DNA of 10,390 bases, taken from NCBI GenBank assembly GCA_963969345.1, contig CAXAKE010000013.1, positions 1 through 10,390 on the forward strand, given 5' to 3'. The stretch comes from Turbatrix aceti. Its lineage: Eukaryota > Nematoda > Chromadorea > Rhabditida > Panagrolaimidae. Numbering within the stretch: position 1 is the stretch's first letter; each line of letters starts with the position of its first letter. Both the position numbers and the translations under genes were made by a program. Below the pieces are notes generated by a model that searched no databases, was not told the origin of the DNA, and saw nothing but the letters and a program-made list of their open reading frames with translations. Positions 8,701 to 10,390 of this stretch are shown here, piece by piece.

Positions 8701-9955
8701 ATCTACAAATCCGCCTCAACAGCCGGACAGTCTTGACCCCGAGACTTCGGAAGCTGATTGGCTCCACCCTCCAGCTAACTCAATTCCAGAAGAGGAAGAA
8801 GCCGGCAGATCATCATTCGAAGGCATTTGCCTACCTCGTGTCGCGTGCCTTACCTCCTCCGTCTTAGTCACCCCTCGCTTTCAGCTACTGAACATGTCCG
8901 ACACCCTGTCTGAGTTTGAGTACATGGAGAACGGCGTGGATGAAACTTCGACCGCTCCTCCATCTCCGCTCCCTTCGCCACCTCCTCAAGATGCCCACTC
9001 TGAATGTCCTCCTCGTCTCCGAGCCCAACTTCGCGTCTCCCGCCTTCGTGCACATGTCCAACCACTGGTCCTACCAGACGATGCAGAACGAGGATGCCGC
9101 CCGTTGTGCGTAGTCCCACCGGCGACTGAGCAACGCACACGCTGTGAGGTCGCTGCGATCTTCGCCGACCTTGTTTCGTACGAAGCCCGCGAAGCACTAG
9201 TCACCGAAGCGCTCCAGAAAGAAGGTAATCCCTTCCGAACGCTCTGTGCCATCGCGACGGAACTTAAAGACATGACGTCGGTCCGCCCAATGGTTAGCCT
9301 TGAGGATGTGAGCCGCATCCTCAGAGCTAAGGGCCTGCCCTCGGACCTCGGTGGTTTCACCCACACCAAGATCGAGAGATTCGACCTGGTAACAGTGACC
9401 CGCCTGTTATGCCCGAATCATAGATTCCTCTGTCGTAAGACAGATGGCAACCTGCGCGGTTTTTACCGCTATGGTTGTGGGCCGATTAACAACTACGTCC
9501 TGGTCGACTTCGGATATCCCGAAAGTCGACGAGTTCTCTCCGACCACGAAGAAGTCGAGAACGTCCCAGTCACCGGCCCCGTCGACGCAGTCCCGCTTAA
9601 CGACTTCTATTTCCCCGTAGGAGACGTTAGCTCAGGACAACTGAAAAGGACGGCTCGTAGCGCCATCCGATTGCCGACCCAAGAGCTAAGCCTCGTGCTG
9701 GCCTTCACGAAGCTTGTCCGTCATGTCCTTGGGACGAAGGACAAGGTTTCGTACGCAAGGTTCAGGTCCACGATGTTTGGCCTTGGTCTGCCCCAGGAGC
9801 CGAGCGAGTTTTCATCCCTCGGCCTACAGGGCACACTGCGCCTCTTTGCGCCCGACATCCGTCTACTGTCCCTAGCCTACGACGTCCAACCCGACGACAC
9901 CCACCCCCGCAACATCCTCTCTATTGTAAGTCCACAACATTACCACGACGCTTGA
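1718..9955 (+). CDS. Gag-Env-Pol-X polyprotein, single uninterrupted frame
   Basis: A 2,745-residue polyprotein encodes the whole replication machinery of the element. An in-frame TAG three bases upstream (1712-1714) fixes ATG 1718 as the first in-frame start, and the leader from the expected transcription start contains no earlier ATG. Modules in order: lysine/glutamate-rich coiled coil (1 to about 330), capsid-like Gag (about 335-530), CCHC knuckles (537-568), basic linker (569-649), envelope-like glycoprotein (about 650-1300), aspartic protease (about 1310-1420), reverse transcriptase (about 1500-1770), RNase H (about 1775-1921), acidic linker, integrase (about 1990-2324), linker, and an unknown domain (2393-2745). 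The catalytic residues of every enzyme are present, so the copy looks functional. There is no gag-pol frameshift or stop; the ratio of Gag to Pol must be set another way, such as proteolysis or splicing. The frame closes with TGA 28 bases before the polypurine tract. Confidence 0.95.
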   Translation: MVITRQQLNDMSTLFEKGSTLDQIIKQLQLFAGSTLKSINAADNAVKEADLRLTKLENTMEMMAKELKTLMENAANDNDKLKKTLMENAENYYERKLMETVGTDYKELKKMLEQQMMTAEKERAEMEGEILNMFKQFQEIKETLIKKVKEMEELKIAMLKPGKREAVQMEKENETATEKENETATEKENETATEKENGTATEKENETATMAKMMEKMTATMEAMKAEMEEIATTKKPATENKKTTILRRDNFFDPKETQSTTAVTQLIEQLNEMKIQREIEAMKKELEEQKKNRNNAPTRIIFGTKNVTHGNLELAYETHDSNTNGILKTAQLNMLSINIPADEVPQFTGDPAQVFTQWLRQLELQMTKYPFELNERRRLAHLVSKLKGTALLAYDSFPPNVRNSYYEATEALNRRFPNDQAKKNATESFASCYQNKGEKVHNYYERLATLIYTMMEGEPTEIIENVLLRETINRMKPSLREYVSSKDPETVEKALTLAQRQERIEEKRTQSISSVNETTNQIAKALTISSKNLQKCFKCQKPGHFANECRTLICHYCNKPGHMENNCWSKNNKNQNQRSRTQRYNRQPSPYPRYTRNTHSSYKNFNRNRSSSPRNNHRNGRDNRRNHSRTPEHKTTVRFANTNPIYAAMNTLLPININNSTTQIKKPDLSTKFLMALSIMAIFVTPSTALIQADDVLFCTANAPTSYWTLPNKPPCHTPEFHTLDAVVETTWDVHRPNTIEYQTAAHHCQCRRTTQTHQRSFFGTDIYSEPIIEPVSTTVAECKRMATVQLSDHGILQNQTDFFGTNNTLNFPDYWFPRYLFADTESVINCYHSTTNIYTRHGTEEVTKAIPSSIPCYYRHGSCQLEDHGVLIWTPDQTHQCKYIQMRKMEGSFGGNVFIAENKQFALSFHPNNEQIRTNDCNTTFLLSDQGYAVPLRTWNSTISKRDNKITQKPRIKRQSGIVLTEQFAAQLTALQRNTDNTAKQFFTASVRHVCSALEAIADATVALAAANPTLLARELLNQTSIKAKLITATTLEVKACTEIPFETITFLPQKQCYDRLPVEFVYHHHKLQAFLDPISRILEPTAKETSCSESPYIFIDRHNGQLQRYDQTTGHIEFVHKLIEIGRFRTIDFPEINIGDKHQIYTNLVLTNLSEVFSFQRFEKDLSNHLNVQEMIETYQYSLDNGLLLQTTQPYKTVKEKKAMHFAESLVANGLFGFLTGGIFAPSQIWIFACCTYVTAAVIAKIIMPALVQEIMRYTNLPFLTNRVINNVQQWNKQRNERRQERERQRQEAESLPLQNLVPTRTFTNQTCATTKAHLNGYLNGIPARMLLDTGAVFSIIHKSFIDQHQLKTRQAEEEIKLVGINNTPIPCRHIAPIIITLQERNIHCEPIVLEEDHFANCYDILLGEDILEPNGFIIDYTSKTCHIGKTVEKMTDAYASMQIQEAEEDIINLPKTDLSATYTEELAELINKYSNLFSRNDKDLGRCKIAAPKMIVTSDKPTTTQPYRIPETVKPAVDTFIKEMLETGVLIESTTPWVSGIVVVPKKNGKLRPCVDFRRLNNVTEMDPCPLPRIETLLNKTSGCYWYSTLDMKSGFLQIPLDEDTSRYCGIITETGIFQFTTMPFGLKNAPAIFCRVMSTVLQGLEEFALAYMDDIIIFTRSTDPKEHLEALSMVFQRLKEYGLKIHAEKCSLANRSVTYVGHRIDMDGISPSDAHLNSIRNYPPPTTVTEIKRFLGLANFFRKFIPHFAAIARPLTELTRKNVPFQWEEAQQIAFKTLVEELTQPPILTSPDYTQKFIIHTDASLTGLAGAILQKNDNESTHAIAYFSRQLTPAEKNYSTTELELLALIATLDHFRHILYGTKIIWNTDHNPLTHLNDTPSKSSRLNRWLLQLQDFDITSCYLKGPDNVLADALSRAISPTRINTSYFGMEPEDEEEEQEEEEDNKSTDAVTSNNQVLNNNDQNTNSINQLNDENIKSALAALSEGWKGSSKPELQKYFIVRASLSEVNGLLYKDDRLVIPEADRSRVLAMLHRSHQGMARTKALARRYFWWPGLNKDIENLCTTCSTCNKYAPEIPKRPITPWRKTSEPMERVHIDFAGPVFNATWLVVVDAYSRFPFVFPMKKTRATDCIEVLDSIFSQFGYPKYLVSDNGRQFAAEEFNSHMQRSGTHTMKSPPYHPESNGLAEKFVQTFKKSVKKILEETPDMQPAKATKIWLADYRNTPLPSIGQSPSELMFSRLLNHPLDTFTPPRANQAAEQTPPATQQNNNTYSIGDPVWRRSTLENCWHAATVTNTKGQAICEVQDVKNGKLHRTHLDDLKQRKSTNPPQQPDSLDPETSEADWLHPPANSIPEEEEAGRSSFEGICLPRVACLTSSVLVTPRFQLLNMSDTLSEFEYMENGVDETSTAPPSPLPSPPPQDAHSECPPRLRAQLRVSRLRAHVQPLVLPDDAERGCRPLCVVPPATEQRTRCEVAAIFADLVSYEAREALVTEALQKEGNPFRTLCAIATELKDMTSVRPMVSLEDVSRILRAKGLPSDLGGFTHTKIERFDLVTVTRLLCPNHRFLCRKTDGNLRGFYRYGCGPINNYVLVDFGYPESRRVLSDHEEVENVPVTGPVDAVPLNDFYFPVGDVSSGQLKRTARSAIRLPTQELSLVLAFTKLVRHVLGTKDKVSYARFRSTMFGLGLPQEPSEFSSLGLQGTLRLFAPDIRLLSLAYDVQPDDTHPRNILSIVSPQHYHDA
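2225..2344 (+). repeat. Five in-frame 24-bp tandem repeats in gag
   Basis: Five consecutive 24-bp units encode EKENETAT (residues 170-209). Units 1-3 are identical; unit 4 has a GAA-to-GGA change (Glu to Gly) and unit 5 has AAC instead of AAT. Because the unit length is a multiple of three, copy number can change by slippage without breaking the frame. The repeats lie within the charged coiled-coil section and probably form a flexible or helical spacer. Confidence 0.95.
2720..3307 (+). other. Gag capsid-like domain
   Basis: Residues about 335-530 match the retrotransposon Gag pattern: a proline/acid start with PQFTGDP (346-352), a Trp/Leu-rich first helix, the LKGTA segment and an MHR-like motif, QNKGEKVHNYYER (435-447), in which Gln, Glu, Val, Tyr and Arg fall at the expected spacing. 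This domain assembles the virus-like particle around genomic RNA in the cytoplasm. It is followed by a charged helix ending near residue 508. The assignment rests on motif recognition, not on a profile search. Confidence 0.85.
3326..3421 (+). other. Two CCHC zinc knuckles (nucleocapsid)
   Basis: Residues C537, C540, H545, C550 and C555, C558, H563, C568 form two perfect C-X2-C-X4-H-X4-C knuckles four residues apart. Each binds a zinc ion and contacts single-stranded RNA for packaging and tRNA annealing. A basic stretch rich in Arg, Asn, Ser and Pro follows (569-649) and would add RNA affinity. This marks the end of Gag in conventional elements, where the protease would come next; here the glycoprotein module intervenes. 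Confidence 0.95.
3665..5620 (+). other. Envelope-like membrane glycoprotein module between gag and pol
   Basis: Residues about 650-1300 have the build of a viral type I fusion glycoprotein. A hydrophobic segment at 674-694 ends in a PSTA-type signal peptidase context. The ectodomain has 14 cysteines (10 before and 4 after the cleavage site) and six N-X-S/T sequons (N800, N808, N924, N942, N1024, N1155). A furin-type site, RIKR, lies at 957-960. Hydrophobic sequence spans about 1213-1255, with the clearest membrane segment near 1232-1250, followed by a long basic tail rich in Arg, Gln and Glu. The module would be inserted in the ER and displayed on membranes to mediate fusion. The second subunit (C997, C1043, C1059, C1094 and a Tyr-rich beta-like stretch) is suggestive of class III gB/chuvirus-type fusogens; this is inference. 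An ATG at 3665 (Met650) follows a CAG and might serve as a separate start on a spliced RNA. Confidence 0.7.
5645..5977 (+). other. Aspartic protease domain
   Basis: Residues about 1310-1420 form a retropepsin-like protease, which acts as a dimer to cut the polyprotein. The active site is LLDTGA with D1336-T1337-G1338, preceded by the usual small hydrophobic strand (GIPARM). The second conserved block is YDILLGEDIL (1406-1415), where the ILLG part corresponds to the (I/L)-(I/L)-G signature near the C-terminal end of the fold. It begins immediately after the cytosolic tail of the glycoprotein module, so processing between them is required to free the glycoprotein. Confidence 0.92.
6215..7027 (+). 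other. Reverse transcriptase domain
   Basis: Residues about 1500-1770 carry the seven-block Ty3/gypsy reverse transcriptase: YRIPE at the start (Y1511), VVPKKNGKLRPCVDFRRLN, LDMKSGF with catalytic D1595, the TTMPFGLKNAP block, and YMDD with D1658 and D1659. The thumb/connection ends with the typical FLGLANFFRKFIP motif. It copies genomic RNA into DNA from the tRNA primer at the PBS. All three catalytic aspartates are intact. YMDD, rather than the YLDD or YIDD common in gypsy elements, is a mild variation. Confidence 0.97.
7028..7480 (+). other. RNase H domain
   Basis: Residues about 1775-1921 follow the reverse transcriptase directly. The catalytic acidic residues are D1807 in HTDAS, E1847 in YSTTELE, D1874 in NTDHNPL and D1917 in DALSR at the C-terminal end. 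The enzyme degrades RNA in the RNA:DNA hybrid and makes the plus-strand primer at the polypurine tract. The domain is followed by a very acidic linker (about 1935-1950, runs of Glu and Asp) and an Asn/Gln-rich spacer before integrase. Confidence 0.94.
7685..8689 (+). other. Integrase: HHCC zinc domain, DDE core, GPY/F-like C-terminal domain
   Basis: Residues about 1990-2324. The N-terminal zinc module shows H2038, H2041, then C2071 and C2074, with the YFWWPGL motif between. The catalytic core carries D2102 (HIDFAGP), D2156 (SDNGRQF) and E2192 (NGLAEKF), giving a D,D-35-E spacing. The C-terminal part contains GDPVW (from 2279) and ends in HRTHLDDL (2317-2324), the usual small beta-barrel that contacts DNA. 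It inserts the linear cDNA into host chromosomes by strand transfer. No chromodomain is seen after it. The first histidine pair is closer together than in many gypsy integrases. Confidence 0.95.
8877..8884 (+). other. Candidate 3' splice acceptor before the X domain
   Basis: A pyrimidine-rich stretch from about 8848 ends in GCTTTCAG (8877-8884), close to the nematode acceptor consensus TTTTCAG. The next ATG, 8894, is in the polyprotein frame and starts the unknown C-terminal domain. Combined with the donor-like site at 1662, this would remove gag, env and pol and leave a short message for the X protein. Both sites fit the consensus, but usage is unproven. Confidence 0.4.
8894..9955 (+). other. 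Unknown C-terminal domain X (353 residues, possible separate protein)
   Basis: Residues 2393-2745 lie beyond integrase, are open in frame with it, and match no family I recognise. The first 80 residues are Ser/Pro-rich and then Arg-rich, so probably disordered. The rest looks globular, with alternating helical and strand-like stretches. C2565, H2568, C2572 and C2587 form a C-X2-H-X3-C-X14-C pattern in a basic, Tyr-rich context, a possible metal or RNA-binding site. There is no membrane segment or signal peptide, so it is not a conventional envelope. Base use differs sharply: a sampled line in this part is about 62% GC against about 40-47% in pol, and codons end more often in G or C. This suggests a separately acquired gene. 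The Met at 8894 lies 10 bases after a splice-acceptor-like site, so it may be translated alone from a spliced RNA. Confidence 0.6.
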
Positions 9956-9983
9956 CTACCCCTCCCCCGTAGTTTTATTCTCC

Positions 9984-9996
9984 GAAAAAGGGAGGA
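9984..9996 (+). other. Polypurine tract (PPT)
   Basis: GAAAAAGGGAGGA at 9984-9996 is a run of 13 purines ending one base before the 3' LTR. RNase H would leave it as the primer for plus-strand DNA. The position supports an LTR start at TGCAATG (9998). Confidence 0.88.
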
Positions 9997-9997
9997 C

Positions 9998-10390
9998 TGC
10001 AATGTCCCAACATTGCCCTTCTTACCCAACATTACCCAATATTGTTTTAACCCCTTAACAGCTGCTAGGTTAACAGGTGCAACAGGTGCACGGCATGACC
10101 TGTGCCATCCGTGCCACGGCACTTGACCTAGCACCTAACCCCGCCCCCTTTTTGGGTCCCTATAAAAGGAACCCACACTCCCACACGATTAAGTTATTAT
10201 CCATTCAGATATATTCTTAGATTCTTATTATCTTATTATTCATTCATCTTTGTTGTTCATTTATTGTTTGCGTTTAATACTTTGTTCTTTATTACGTTAT
10301 TTATATTTTGGTTATCTCATATTCTGTTGTCGAGATAAATATCGCGTTGTATTAGTATCCTTACAGAGGGAACCAGACGGGGACACATCA
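9998..10390 (+). repeat. 3' long terminal repeat
   Basis: This copy is identical to 1246-1638 except for G10376 in place of T1624. It carries the same GC box, TATA box (10161-10168) and GATAAA variant (10334-10339), here placed to end the transcript. It finishes ACACATCA at the last base of the window, so the flank and target duplication cannot be examined. Confidence 0.95.

Larger units (their letters stand above)
1246..10390 (+). mobile_element. Full-length Ty3/gypsy-type LTR retrotransposon with gag-env-pol-X order
   Basis: A complete element is delimited by two 393-bp LTRs (offset 8,752 bases) that begin TG and end CA. A primer binding site starts four bases after the 5' LTR, and a polypurine tract ends just before the 3' LTR. 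The 2,745-codon frame between them has no stop or frameshift. The order protease, reverse transcriptase, RNase H, integrase is the Ty3/gypsy order; in Ty1/copia the integrase precedes the reverse transcriptase. The LTRs differ at one site (T1624 versus G10376), so insertion was very recent and the element may be active. The length of about 9.1 kb exceeds that of simple gag-pol elements, because of a glycoprotein module between gag and pol and an unknown 353-residue module after integrase. The 3' end coincides with the end of the window, so the target duplication is unverified. Confidence 0.95.

Noticed and set aside
9926..9931. GTAAGT near the end of the ORF as a splice donor
   Set aside because: No acceptor could be seen downstream within the window, and it lies 22 codons or fewer from the stop; it is most simply coding sequence.
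8894..9955. X domain as a conventional envelope gene, given its place after pol
   Set aside because: It has no signal peptide, membrane segment or furin site, while the module between gag and pol has all three.

Overview
The window is dominated by one long, apparently intact LTR retrotransposon of the Ty3/gypsy (Metaviridae) type, about 9,145 bp from 1246 to 10390. It has two 393-bp LTRs, a primer binding site, a polypurine tract and one uninterrupted 2,745-codon reading frame. The host is a eukaryote, almost certainly an invertebrate animal. A nematode is plausible: the leader carries a GTAAGTT donor-like signal, a CTTTCAG acceptor-like signal lies near the 3' end, and the flanking DNA is AT-rich. 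The sequence alone cannot settle the species. I see no host gene.

Layout. Positions 1-403 look like a short non-autonomous DNA transposon or foldback element: CAGTGTAAC at base 1 is matched by its reverse complement at 395-403, and two GC-rich palindromic clusters of GCCTTC/GAAGGC hexamers lie inside. Positions 404-1245 are AT- and T-rich DNA with no supported gene. The 5' LTR (1246-1638) has a GC box, TATA box, E-box-like repeats and hairpins. The leader (1639-1717) holds the PBS, a donor-like site, a 12-bp palindrome and a hairpin against the start codon. The ORF (1718-9955) is followed by a polypurine tract (9984-9996) and the 3' LTR (9998-10390), which ends at the last base of the window. 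The LTRs differ at one position in 393, so the copy is very young.

The order of modules in the polyprotein is unusual. It runs: coiled-coil N-terminus, Gag capsid-like domain, two CCHC zinc knuckles, a basic RNA-binding stretch, then an envelope-like glycoprotein (signal-type hydrophobic segment, 14-Cys ectodomain with six N-glycosylation sequons, furin-type RIKR site, hydrophobic membrane segment, basic tail), then aspartic protease, reverse transcriptase, RNase H and integrase, and finally a 353-residue domain I do not recognise. Envelope genes in known LTR retroelements generally follow pol; here the glycoprotein sits between gag and pol in the same frame. With two membrane passages, Gag and Pol would both stay on the cytosolic side while the glycoprotein faces the ER lumen. 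The layout of the part after the furin-type site is suggestive of a class III (gB/chuvirus-type) fusogen, but this is inference.

The C-terminal domain (from Met2393, position 8894) is GC-richer than the rest and begins 10 bases after a nematode-like splice acceptor. With the donor-like site in the leader, it could also be made from a short spliced RNA, as accessory or envelope genes are in retroviruses. The gag-env-pol order and this unknown 3' gene are the two most interesting points of the window.
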